From Erodium maritimum (Eukaryota; Streptophyta; Magnoliopsida; Geraniales; Geraniaceae), in NCBI GenBank assembly GCA_963921825.1, contig OY997590.1, positions 54,116,012 to 54,180,011 of the forward strand: DNA of 64,000 bases. Direction: 5' to 3'. The notes under the pieces are model-generated. The model saw only the letters and a list, made by a program, of their open reading frames with translations. It was not told where the DNA came from and did no database searches. The first letter of the stretch is position 1. Each line of letters begins with the position of its first letter. Both the position numbers and the translations under genes were made by a program. This document shows positions 33,950 to 45,302 of the stretch, one piece after another.

Positions 33950-36811
33950 CTAAACTCCTATATGTCCCCATCGACTTTACATGTCTAACATGTTCAGGCA
34001 GTGACACTGCCTTAGTCAACGAGTTGGCTATGTTATCATCTGTTGCAATATCGGTTATCTTCACTTCACCTCAGTTCAGTATTTATCTGATGAGGTGGAT
34101 ACGCCGCAGTACATGTTTGGATTTGTTATGCGATCTAGGCTTTTAGCTTGCGCAATGGCCCTTGTGTTGTCGCAAAATGGATTCACCGGACTGGATGGGT
34201 TTTTAATTACACCCAGCCCTGCCATGAATTTCCAAATCCACATAGCCTCCTTAGCTGCCTCTACAGCATCCATGTACTTGGCCTCTGTCGTAGATTCGGC
34301 AATGGTATCTTGCTTTACGCTTTCCCAGCTAAAGCTCTGCCATTCAGCGTAAACACATATCCTGATTGACTTCTAAAGTCATCTGGATTTGTCTTGGAAA
34401 ACTAGCGTCTACTCATCCTTCGACGACTAGTTCAGCATCATCTTTCCCCCGGGTTAGAATGATGTCTACTGGTACAACATAAGGCTTACGAGACGTCTGG
34501 TCTCATACATGTCATGGCATATATGATCGATCCTGCCCCCAGGCGCATAGGATTCTCATCATCCTTTTCAGCTCATCAGGTGTCTTAGGACACTGAGTCT
34601 TGCTGAGATGAATGCCATGACTAGTGGGTAAGAGTCCTTTCTTTGAATCGAGCATTAAGAACCTACTCAATGCCTTGTTCACATAGGTTCCCTGACTTAA
34701 ATCCAAGACCCTCTTGGTGCGATCTCTACATATCTTAATCCTTAATATATGAGAAGCATCGCCTAAGTCCTTTATTGAAGAACACTTCCTCAACCAAGCT
34801 TTAGTCTCGTGCAAGGTTGGGATGTCGTTTTCAATGAGAACCAGAAAGGTAATATTGCTCCCACTAGCCTTCTTATAAACGCAAGATTCATCCTCGTTCT
34901 TGATTAAGCCAAATCCAATTACAGCTTCATCAAAACGAAGGATCCAACTCCGAGAAGTTCGTTTCAATCCATAAATGGATTTCAACAACTTATAAATCTT
35001 TCCTTTATTCTTCGGATCGTCAAAACCTTTGGGCCGAGACATACAAACGTACTCAGTCAAATTTCCATTTAGGAAAGCGGTTTTGACATCCACTTGCCAT
35101 ATCTCGTAATTATGTCAAGAAGAATTTGGATCGATTTTGACCATAGCCACTAAGGAGAAGGTTTCCTCATAGTCAATCCATTGGATCTGCCTATAACCTT
35201 TCGCCACCAGTTGAGCTTTGTAGGTCAGAGGGTTGCCGTCCATGTCAAACTTCACCTTGAAGATCCATTTGCATCCTATGGTCCTCACACCATTGATGGG
35301 ATCAACCGGTTCCCAGACTCGGTTGTCCGACATGGATTGCATTTCCTCCCTCATGGCTCCCAGCCATAACTCGGAGTTGGGCCCATCCACGACTTCCTGA
35401 AAGGTGGCTGGATCATCGTGATCCACCATGACTTCATTGTCACCTCCGGATACCATATCTTGGAGGTGGAAGATTGATCCTTTCAAATCGCCTTGGACCT
35501 TCCGGAATTGTAACAGGAATTGGTTCTTACTCTACGACAATCTCTGGCTCCTTTCTACTGGGTTGCCAATTGGTTTAGACAGATCTATACCATCCTGAAT
35601 TTCTTCGAGATGCACAGTCCTCCCAATGACGTCTTTGGAAACAAAACTTCTTTTCCATAAAGACCCCACCCCAAGTGACGAACACCATGTTCTCACTGGG
35701 ATTGTAGAAATAGTATCCCCTTGTTGCTTTGGGATACCACACGAAGGTGCATATATCAGATCTTGGTTCGAGCTTAGTCGAAACCAAATGTTTCACATAA
35801 GCCTCGCAACCACAAATCTTTAGGAAGGACAAAGCGGGCATCATCCCGTACCATTTTTAAAATGGTGTCCATTCCACACCATTCGTCGAAGCCCGATTCA
35901 CTATGAATGCGGTCGTCTCTAGAGCAAAACCCCTAAAAGAGATTGGGAGATCAGTCCAACTAATCATGGAACAGACCATTGTCTAACAATGTCCGATTTC
36001 TCCGTTTGGCTACACCTTTCAACTACAGTGACCTAGGAGGAGTCCATTTCAAAAGGATCACATTCTCTTTTAGATGATCTAATAACTCTGTGGTCAAGTA
36101 TTTTCCACCTCGATCCAATCGAAGTGCCTTAATACCTTTGTCGAGCTGGTTTTCTACTATAGTCTTAAACTCTTTGAATTTATCAAAAGCTTCAGACTTA
36201 TGTCTCACCGAATAGACATAACCATATTTACTGTAATCATCAGTAAATGTGATAAAGTAGCTAAAACCCCTCCTGGCAAGTGAACTTATTGGTCTACACA
36301 CATTCGAGTGTATCAGCCCCAATAATTCACCCGCCCTTTCATCGCGATCGATAAAGGGCACTTTAGTCATTTTGCCCATCAAACAAACCTTGCACCTATC
36401 GATCGAATGGAATTCGAATGAACCTGAAAGCCCGCACTTCTGAAGTGCTGATAGGCGCTTCTTGTTTATGCAACCCAAATGACAGTACCATAACAGAGTT
36501 AGGTTTAAATCGTTGGATTTAGACCTCTTGGTATTAACGGAATATATAGAACTTGAGGCATTGTTACCCATATCTAATATGTACAATCCTCCAACCATGT
36601 CAGTACTGGTATAAAACATATCATTGCATAGAACATTGAAAACTCCATTTCCAATATTAACATTATATCCTTCCTTGTCAAACACGGATACAGATATAAT
36701 ATTCCTACTAAGAGTAGGTATGCAATATACATTATACAATACTAAGACAATGCCTCTTGGCAAAGCAAGACTCATGGATCCTACAGCAGTTGCCACAACT
36801 CTGAGGTCCAT
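33950..36811 (-). pseudogene. Copia pol remnant (protease to RNase H), RT motif lost
   Basis: Sense order from 36811 is: end of protease and CIPTLSRNIISVS; a GAG-pre-integrase zinc region (LWYCHLGCINKKRL, RCKVCLMGK); an integrase core with TFTDDYSKYGYVY, where the second acidic block is damaged (LRLDRGGKY); and an integrase C-terminal block GCEAYVKHL (35575-35844). RT follows, with REEMQSMSDNRVWE and GCKWIFKVKFDMDG (35115-35486), then MDVKTAFLNGNL and YGLKRTSRSW (34512-35093). At 34830-34845 the sequence runs FLVLIENDIPTL: the YVDD-containing segment normally between LVL and NDIP is missing in frame. RNase H traces (about 34076-34273) include CDNTRAIA. Several stops separate the pieces. Confidence 0.9.
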
Positions 36812-37441
36812 TTCGTGCTTTCCAAATCTCTCCTACTTTCAGCCACCATATATTAGTGCATGTGTGAGATTCAGTCATGGTATCTAATACCCATGAATCT
36901 TTGGAAGTAGAGAGATGTAGCTCTATAGAGTTAATACCGAATGAAGGCACGGTCCCACCGCCCTTCCTTAGATCATCCAGGTTTCCTGATGAAGGCGCAG
37001 TCCTACTGCCCTTCTTCAGATCATCCAGGCTATTTGATGAAGGCGCAGTCCCACTGCCCTTCTTCAGATCAGCCGTGAACTTCCTGTAATCCCGGTTCCA
37101 ATGACCAGGCTGTTGGCAGTAGAAGCAGACATTCTCAAGTGTCTCATCTTTCCTGCCAAGTGCGCATGGGCCCAGCCCTTGCCACTTCCAATTCCCTTGT
37201 TGACCATCAGAATATCCTTGGATCCCAGATCCCTGAGATATTCTTCTCAGCAGCTGATGACACTTCATGTAACTCTGATATGGTCTTAGAGACAGCCTTG
37301 TCAAGGACATATTCTTTGCGTTCAGACTTGAGGACTATCCTCAAAAATTCTGTACCAGTCCAAATAGTTTGTCCCATTTAGCTTGACCCTGTCAAGAATG
37401 GTTTTTAATGACAAACTATTAATGTTCGCTGAATTTGCCAT
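36750..37441 (-). pseudogene. Copia gag remnant with altered zinc knuckle
   Basis: The likely start is ATG at 37441 (MANSANINSLSL, then LNGTNYLDWYR, a conserved gag start). Most of the gag body is missing: within about 100 codons it reaches the zinc knuckle VCFYCQQPGHWNRDY (about 37085-37130). There the final Cys of the CX2CX4HX4C pattern is Tyr. After it come three tandem 48-bp units (about 36945-37075, LKKGSGTAPSS-like), then the protease start DSWVLDT at about 36880-36900. The residue after Asp-Thr is Met instead of Gly. The gag is unlikely to form particles. Confidence 0.85.
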
Positions 37442-38985
37442 TTGATCTACAACAGATAAAATTCAATCAGTAAACTGAATAAATTTTATGAAGATCAAGC
37501 TTAAACACCAACAATCAATTCTAAACCTTTAGAATCTGAAACCAAGATCCTTGATTCACTCGATTAAGCTGAACTAATGCTCACCACTTAATCGAGCTAT
37601 GTAGGTAGGAATCCATCCAATCACATCCAATGTGACTCCTGGCTAGGGTATGTACTTATGTACACGACTTACCCTATCTGTTACCCTAGCTCAACCTCAG
37701 GCTAAGAATCGTAGTCGGGTCCACCAATTTTCAACTATGGCTCGTCACTATGTAGGTGCTCCGCTAATGCGCACGACACCCACATATGTCGTCCAAACCT
37801 ACTACCCCGCTTTCCCATGGATGCTCCGCTAATGCGCACGACACCCATAGGACGGGGAGGTAGTAAGGTGTTGATGATTGGGAGGTATCGGACATGACCC
37901 GCTTTTACTTGTCCAGTTGTGTTCAAAACTTTGGCACATCCTAGATGCGATGAGCACATCAACTACATTCCAAATGCAATGATGCCTCAAATTACATCCA
38001 ATGTAATTCTTCCTTTGAACCCGTCAACTACATCCAATGCAATGACGGTTCTAAGGGTTCACACACAAGGATTAAAATTCCAATTTTATCTTTGCATGTG
38101 AGGTGATATGCTCGGTAAATAAAGTTAGGCATGCAATTCTAAAGCACATAGAATTAATCATGCATAAACTAAACCAAGCATAAAGCGATAAATGTGCACA
38201 TAATAGCCCCCTAAACTAACTCCCACTAGCTTCTTGAGCTCCACCGACTCCAAGCCGATGCCAACACCCGAAAAGCCACCAAATGACCTTTTCGCCCTTT
38301 CTTCATCTTGAGTAAAATATTACAATTTAATACACGACTCGCAGGTCGGGAATAAATAAATATTACAAACAAGTGGTTCGACGACCACACCTTGAAAGAA
38401 TAATTACACGTTACCTCTAACGGCTCGCAGGCCGTGAAAAGCGATAAATAATTAAATTGAGCTCGGGGCTATTATGTGCACCATGCCAACATCACATCAC
38501 ACATCGTGTTATCAAACAAGAATGTTATCAAACATCATGTGATTTTCCGGTTTTAATTAATAGCCAAGTTTCGAAAATTTTTGATGCTCGGTTTATCGAA
38601 ACCGTTCAAAAATGAAACTTTTGAACATTTGATCTTCGAGTTCGTCATGACGGTTCCAAACTCGTCATAACTAACAAAACGGTTTAGCCTTGGCATATCA
38701 ACCATCCAATGGTCATGCTTGGCCTAGCTCCGTCCAACGGAGCCCCGTTCGGTCCCGGTTTCGGCTCCCCGAGAGTCCCGCTCCCGAGACCCGAAAAATC
38801 AAATTTTTTTTCAAAATTTCCAGATTTGAAATAATTTTCAAAAATTCATTTTACATGCATTAAATCCATAAACAATAATTTAAAACATGTTATCAAACAA
38901 TTTAGCAAAACAACATGCCAAAAACGAAACTTTCAAGCAAAACCGAAACTTTGAACACCGTCTTGTGAATCCCGAAGGTAGCACG
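37442..38985 (-). other. Long Copia leader (about 1.5 kb) between PBS and gag
   Basis: There is no coding similarity to known proteins. A 75-codon frame (37735-37962 minus, MMCSSHLGCAK...) has a close counterpart in the plus-strand leader at 19238. A 20-base GCTCCGCTAATGCGCACGAC repeat occurs twice (about 37759 and 37826). Short inverted repeats of the type TACATCCAATGTA recur near 37965-38040. The leader matches 18319-19703 over most of its length. Confidence 0.8.
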
Positions 38986-38997
38986 GCTCTGATACCA
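38986..38997 (-). other. Copia primer-binding site (initiator Met tRNA)
   Basis: On the minus strand TGGTATCAGAGC follows the 5' LTR end (CCCAACA) after one base. It is a perfect match to the usual site complementary to the 3' end of plant initiator methionine tRNA. Confidence 0.95.
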
Positions 38998-38998
38998 C

Positions 38999-40686
38999 TG
39001 TTGGGTCTCGAGGTAGGGTTGGAGATGAACCAACTCGCAGCGGAAAATCAATGAAAACCAAGAGACAATTAAAACCATGAAACAACTAACAAAGAATGGA
39101 TTAACAAGAGAAAAATTCAGCACTAGTTCTTACCAAAACAAGAACACCGGTTAACGAATGATTGGCTTGAGTCTCCAAGACGCCTACGTATCCACATGGG
39201 AATCAAAGCCACGTAGTTCTTCTCTTTGAGGACTCAAGAACACAAACATGGAGGTGGAAACTAGCCAAACCCGAAATGGCCATGGAAGAGGGAGAGAAAA
39301 TGTGTTTCCTATTCTTGTCTTGTGTTTGTTATGTTGAAAAAAGATGACTTAAACATAACAAAACCCATACTTGTCCAACTAAAGGCATGGGACAAGTATG
39401 GTGTCAAGTAAGGTGTAAATAGGACAAAGTATGGCAAGACAAGATTGGGTTAGGTGGTGAATCACCAACACCTTAATCCTTGTCTTGCTTACTTAGTACT
39501 AATTAATCAAGACTTGATTAATTAGTTGCATGGGCCTTGGTTGCATGGGCCTTTCATGGGCCTCTTGGAACATGGCCCGTGTCCATTTCCAACGAGGTCC
39601 CGTGATTCGCTCATCGCCTCCATGCCTTCCATACCGGAAATGTCCAACATTATCCGACGCGATCAATCCCAAGACTCCAAGCCTCGTCTCGATCTGTGAA
39701 GTCCTATTCACTTACGGGCACATGACCCAAAACCCAGTTTTGGTCATGTCCCGAGACAACTCCCTTTTGGCCATTCTCCATAAATGTGTCAATGAGTTTC
39801 ATCCTCCGGTGTGACCCTTAGGTTTATGCATGTCAATAGATCAACGTAAAATCCCATTTTACTTGATCCTATTTAAGTGGCAACTAACGAGACTTTAGTA
39901 TTGCCTGACACTACATAACGAATCGACCCTGTCGATTCTAACCTTTCCGTCGTCCCTGTCATTATCCTTTTATCTCCGATATCCTGATTGAGATAAGGCA
40001 TAGAGCCGTCATCCTTATTATTCTCAATCACCGTTCCTTGATATGTGAGATGACTGAAGATATGATACCTAGTATCATGTGCATGGCCATGCTATTCTTC
40101 CAGTCACTCTCGATCAAGTGGCCGAGAACCGATATCTTTCCCATACCTTAGTATGAGGGATAAATCCCTTAGCCGTCTTTCGTGTCACTCATGTAGCCCG
40201 TCCCCAAGCCAATCCTGGCCGTTATGGAAGCTCTGTTACGGACAACGTTAGGCTCAGGTCAAACTCAGTTGTTGACTACATAGCGATCACAAAGACTCCT
40301 TGGTCTAAGGATACATGACAAGCTACAACACTGAATATGTTCATGACTTAATCTATGGCACATATTCAGGGCGGGTCGTCCAATATCATGTCCCACATGA
40401 TATCTATGATCAGACTCCGAAATCCCATTCCAATGACTAACAGAACGTAAGCCATAAAGAGCCATCTTTCATACTAGTCGCTTCTAGTGAAGCTTTGTTG
40501 ACTAGGGACCCATCGAGTGTGATCTATCTCGATCTATGGTTCTATTCGCATGGTGGGCATAGATCAGAGCACACATCGATATATTACTCCAACACATAAG
40601 TAATATAAAGCCGCTTTAATTTTATTGCTAACGATGATATATACATTTGGACATTTAGGATTGAACTACGGGCACTAAGACTAACA
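38999..40686 (-). repeat. 5' LTR of the young Copia element
   Basis: It is 1688 bp and, as far as I could read, base-for-base the same as 32237-33924. The LTR contains ATTAATCAAG/CTTGATTAAT, a perfect inverted repeat (about 39502-39523), also seen in the older LTR copies. Confidence 0.95.
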
Positions 40687-40808
40687 GGTAATGGGTGTGT
40701 GTCATTTGAGTACTTGGTTTGGGAATTTGCTTTCCCGGTGTAGGGTTGGTTTTGGGTGTTACCGGCTTTGTCTGCTAAGTATGCCGTAGTCAGTCCGTTA
40801 TCTGTGGT

Positions 40809-40826
40809 GGTGAGCGAACGCTCACC
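40809..40826 (+). repeat. Conserved hairpin near the LTR end
   Basis: GGTGAGC-GAAC-GCTCACC forms a 7-bp stem with a 4-base loop, about 270 bp before the LTR end. Its mirror copy is at 61648-61665 (loop GTTC), and a related one with a 5-bp core stem and loop GTAA is at 7455-7468. Confidence 0.8.
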
Positions 40827-41096
40827 CCTAGCTGCTTTTCCTACAGGTACCGTTCGCAGGCTGGACTAGGCGAGCTTCTGAAGCTTGAAGAGCTAGAAGC
40901 AGGGTTATGGGTTTATTTGAGTCTAGTGACGTATACCATGTTTTTGTCCACTTGTTGAGACTTATTTTGAGTTGTAAATATTATTTTTGTTGAACAAATG
41001 GTGATTTTAAAGCGATTTAATGGAAAAGGTTTCAAAGTGTTTATTATTTTAAATGTTCGCGTCCCGAGTTCGGTTTACTGAAATTGGGGCGTGACA

Positions 41097-41520
41097 AATC
41101 ACATGCCCAAAGCCTACAAAATGTCCTTGAAGGCATAATACAGACCACTTGCCTGAAGCATGTAAATTGTATTTAAGGTCACATGACGAAACCACAGGCC
41201 TGAAGCCAATAACTTGTGTCCAAGGACAGATGCCTAATTTTTTAATCAATTAATTATATTTTTTTACCCCACGAGCTCGCTTATTGTGTGGTTATATGTA
41301 TATTTAATTTATGAATTTATTATGGTTACCCTATGAGTTCGCTCGGTGACTGATTATGCTTACATTTATCTCTTGTGATTATTTACTTTTACTTTGTTTA
41401 CCTGATGAGTTCACTCATTGTGAGGTTATTTAATTATATTATGTTCACCCCCTGAGTTCGCTCATTGTATGATTATATATCTAATTGTGATGACTCGATT
41501 GTTTCATATTAGTAACCCAG
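41097..41520. repeat. Degenerate tandem repeats between two solo LTRs
   Basis: The first part continues the roughly 60-bp repeats of 28764-29148. From about 41265 a second series recurs: CCC(C/T)(A/T)(C/T)GAG(C/T)TCGCT, then TTGTG(T/A)GGTTAT, four times with about 70-80 bp spacing. No coding potential was seen. Confidence 0.6.
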
Positions 41521-43441
41521 TGTCACGCCCCGAATTCAGTAGAACCGAAGCCGGAACGCGAACGGTGAAACAAATAAACAATTTTCAAACATTTTAACAA
41601 ACCGCTTAAAATCACCACTTTGAGTTAATCAAAATAATATTTTACAACTGAAAACAAGTCCAAAACAAGCGGACAATAACCAAAGCGTACGTCGCTAAAC
41701 TCCTAAAAACCCGGACTCCCGCTCCCAGCTCTTCAAGCTTCGAGAGCTCCCCTAGTCCGCCTCGCCACCAGTACTTCTATTGTTCGATAAGTTCACTTAT
41801 CCTACGACACTACTAAGTGTCACATGCATTTCTATTGTTCGATACATTCACGTATCATACGACACCACTAAGTGTCGCCTGCGTTTCTAGTGTTCGATAA
41901 ACTTACTTATCCTACGGCACCACTAGGTGTCACATGCATTTCTACTGTTAAGTTTCCCTAGTGAAGGTCGAGAACCGGCTACTTTTCCCTACCTCGTAAC
42001 GCTTTTCCAAAAGTCCACGCCCAAGCTCCGGCGTGCTCGCGATCACTCGCCTAGCTTCCCCTTTCCGCGGTCGTCGGCACGATCTAACAAGATCACAATT
42101 AAAACACTTTTTAAGTTCGCAGGCAAAAACTGAATTTAAAGAATTAGACGTCCAAACGCAACCCCGGTAATGCCGATCACTCCCAAACTTCCCAATTACT
42201 CGACATTGTCAACAGTGGGCCTGGAAAGGCCCGATTCGCCCGGCTCGGCGAATCTGCCCGGGATCGGAAAACGCCCTTCCGGGGCTCCAAAATTCCCGTT
42301 TTCGTTTCTACGATCTTAGAATAATTCAAGGGTTCCAATGCAATCGACGGAATCAATTTCCGACTTCCGAGCGATTTAATTCGCGTTTAAAGTTTCTAAA
42401 CCCGAAATTTCCAACTTTCACAATTTAATTCCGTAATTCGTTCCGGGTGTGAATTAACGACTTGGGGATCGTCCTAAACCACCCGCACACGAAAACACGA
42501 GACCCAAACACGTGGGCCCCACCCGGCCACCCTTAGTCGTGGGTGGCTGGACCGGTTTTGGACCAGTTCACCACAGTAGTGGCCGGTCCTAGCTCCGGCC
42601 AGCCACCACCCACGGTGGCCGGAGCTCCCCCGAGCCTCCGGTCACCAGAATCCGGTCATTCTTCGCTCCAAAACGTTCCCAACGAACCCTACACCTCGAC
42701 TCATCCATTTTTAGCCCGGTTAAACCCAAACCCTAACTTTCAAACGTACCAAAACGAGAATCGAAAAGGTTCTCACCGTAGGGAATGACGATGGGAGCTC
42801 GATTCTTCAACCGTTGAGACGATCCGTCGATCTGATTGTCTGGAAATCACAAAACCCTACACTTTTCTTCCTTTTTCTTTTTCCTTTTCTCTTCTCTTCT
42901 TCTCTCTTCTCTCTCTCTATTTCTCCTTTTTTTTTCTTAATGGCCGAACCTATCTCTACACTCATCCTTTTGTTTTGTTCAAAAATACTTAACACCACCA
43001 CTTGTGTGACATGTGGCAAGTGGGTCCCTCCCCTTAAACAAAATATCTTGTAGATATTTTTCTATCAGATTCGCGAAATTCGGCCGTCTCGGGCCCCGAA
43101 CGGGCCCATTTTCCAAGAAAATACGAAATTTCACGGGCTACAAGGAAACAGCCCAACTAAGACCGCTGTAACGACGGCTAAGCTTTTTGGATACAAAACG
43201 GGCCTCGAACGGACCAAAACGTCGCTCGGTTGACTTTTCCGACAAAAAGTCAACCTTTCCCAAATTGGTCAAACAATTGCCCTGAGTCCCCCAGAACTGA
43301 CTTTGGTCGATATCAGGGTCAACTTAAGTCCGATATGACCCTCGGGGTCAAATTTAGGTTCATTTGTGTGTATGTCCAAAATTTTTAAATTTTCCTGTTT
43401 TTCGCCGCTTTGACTAGCGTTGACCGGGAGTGGTTTTTACA
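41521..43441 (-). mobile_element. Solo long LTR with internal deletion, 1921 bp
   Basis: It starts TGTCACGCCCCGA and ends CCGGGAGTGGTTTTTACA, the reverse of the 29149-41096 LTR. It is flanked by CCAG (41517-41520 and 43442-43445), a 4-bp match rather than the usual 5. The minisatellites and the hairpin found in the other copies are missing between about 41790 and 41795, which explains the shorter length. Three tandem units of about 56 bp with GACACTACTAAGTGTC-type hairpins occur at 41790-41945. A pyrimidine tract (about 42860-42935) mirrors the homopurine tract of the other copy. No internal region is present. Confidence 0.82.
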
Positions 43442-45110
43442 CCAGAGTTTACAGATATCGTGATATTTTGGACCCGAATTTCCAAAATCGTTAAAGATGT
43501 GTTCATTGAAGTTGTCGTTCAAGTGAAATTGCTATGTGCATCATTGTTAAATTTCGTATGGCCAAAATTTCATATAGAGTTAAAGTTTCATAGAATTTGA
43601 GATGAATGTATTGAACCATTTGTTTCTTGTGAATTTGATATTTAAACCGTTGTTAAATGTCGTATGGCTAGAAGTTCATACCGACTTAAACTTTCACATA
43701 ACTTTAGATTCTGATTCAAGATGCACTCTTGCAATTAATATGATCCGAAGTTCATATAAACCAAAACTCCCTGAAGTGATAAAGATATATGTTATATATG
43801 AGATAAGGGATATCATTGGTTAAATTATATGCTGTATGACCAAACTTTTTAATGGTTTTATATCAAGTACATCGACCAAATGCAAAAGAAAATGGTTATA
43901 GAGATAAAATTTTATTCATAACTAAGGTCCTGAAGATCTAAATGAAATTAATGTCTCAGACATCTTTATAGATGACGATGTAGTCCATACGACTATGGTC
44001 CATTTCTCCAATTATATAAGGATCCATGAAGTAATCAATTTTTTTATGAAAATGAAAATGATATGTGTATCACTAGCAAAATATTGCCCGAAAAAATAAG
44101 AAACAATTCTCATATTCAACCTTGATTTAGATAAAGGTTAACAATATTTTGGGTGTCATTAATGTAATTAATGGCTCTGGAAGAGCTATCATGTCATTGA
44201 TAATTAAAAAGAAGTTAGGAATTAATAATGCTTTATATGGAAGTAGATCCAAAAGTATTTACTTATTATTAAGGACATACACTTTGATACATATGATGTT
44301 GAGACCACAAATGCGACTATGTTTCTCAGGTATTACCTGAAATGATTAAAGAGAGAATAAAGAACTGGAAATATAAATGTTCGGATACATGAGTTAAACA
44401 ACCATGAAAACAGTTAATGCCTACGCTATATTGAACTAGAAGCTCAATAATAAAAATGGTTTATACGTCGATGTATTCTTCATGATCATTTGGGATTGAC
44501 GATTATGTGTAGGATCATTGGGAATTAATACGGATATTCACTAAAGAGCTAGAAGGTTTCAATTTCATATGAAACACTTTGTATTGTTTCTCATAAGATA
44601 TACTTTATGGTCCAACCATCTAAAGCCAATTTTAGTATGAAATTTCAATCACTCGTGTAGAGAATTCATGAGGATACATATGAACATGCTTACTTTTGAT
44701 AAGTTATTGACACGCTTTATACATTTGATGGTATACTTTACCGATCATCTCATTAAGTTTATTTGTCTTGACAATGTTGGTATGTTGAGTCCCTGAAGGA
44801 GAAGGTGTTTATAGCATGATTTTTAGCTTTCATTTTGATGAGAGGATATTCTTCACTTGTAAGTGAAGAGAAAAGGCTTTCCTAAGGTAAGGCGTGAAAA
44901 TTTTTGGAAAGATATTTTTGTGTCATCTGGTATGTATCTGAAGTACATGAGCTCGCGCATTTGAAAATGTTGCAAACTAAATGATTAAGGCATTCATAAA
45001 GATAACAAAGCCATATCAATACACCTGCAAAAATTAAAAAAAAAACACTCTAGAATCTTGAGAGGATACTTGAATCAAAGAATAGTGATTACAAAAGGGA
45101 AGGAATCAGA
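43442..45110 (+). mobile_element. Highly decayed Copia remnant
   Basis: The region is AT-rich with many stops. Near 44480-44640 the three frames give scattered pieces resembling the GAG-pre-integrase and integrase start of a Copia pol (HDHLG...IMCRIIGN, then RIHEDTYEH). Earlier stretches with repeated TCGTATGGCC(A/T)AAA and AGTTCATA blocks may be its upstream non-coding part. The assignment is weak; it could also be unassigned DNA. The two solo LTRs and the tandem repeats to the left seem to lie in this same older sequence. Confidence 0.35.
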
Positions 45111-45302
45111 CGAATATTAATGATGAACATGATAAATCTTCATTATCGTAATTTTTTACAACATAACTATCGGTTCAAGAAGAATTTTTTTTTCAACAAA
45201 AATAACGATTTTATTCAACCCAAACAAAAGTCTCCGAAGGAGAATTACAATCTAGGGAAGAAGAGGAAAACAACGAGAGAAGAACTAGAGAGACTAAAAA
45301 AA

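Larger units (their letters stand above)
32237..40686 (-). mobile_element. Young Copia element with defective pol, TSD GGTAA
   Basis: It is bracketed by GGTAA (32232-32236 and 40687-40691). Two 1688-bp LTRs (32237-33924 and 38999-40686) show no difference that I could find by direct comparison. A primer-binding site lies next to the right LTR and a polypurine tract next to the left, so the element runs on the minus strand. Order in sense is LTR, PBS, long leader, gag, protease, integrase, RT, RNase H, PPT, LTR, which is the Copia order. The coding region is shortened and broken in many places. It sits inside the solo LTR at 29149-41096. Confidence 0.96.
29149..41096 (+). mobile_element. Solo long LTR (about 3.49 kb) split by a Copia insertion
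   Basis: It starts TGTAATAACCACTCCCGG and ends GGGGCGTGACA, flanked by AATCA on both sides (29144-29148 and 41097-41101). The Copia element with its duplicated GGTAA (32237-40691) interrupts it. Without that insert the LTR is 3088 + 405 = 3493 bp. It holds homopurine tracts, a 39-bp and a 47-bp minisatellite array and a conserved hairpin near its end. No internal region or second LTR is present, hence solo. The same family occurs at 41521-43441 and 61372-64000 in the opposite orientation. Superfamily (probably Gypsy) is inferred from ends and length only. Confidence 0.9.

Noticed and set aside
41097-41520. Possible CRISPR-like or satellite array
   Set aside because: Repeats are degenerate, with irregular spacing and no conserved direct-repeat core; the setting is plant nuclear DNA.
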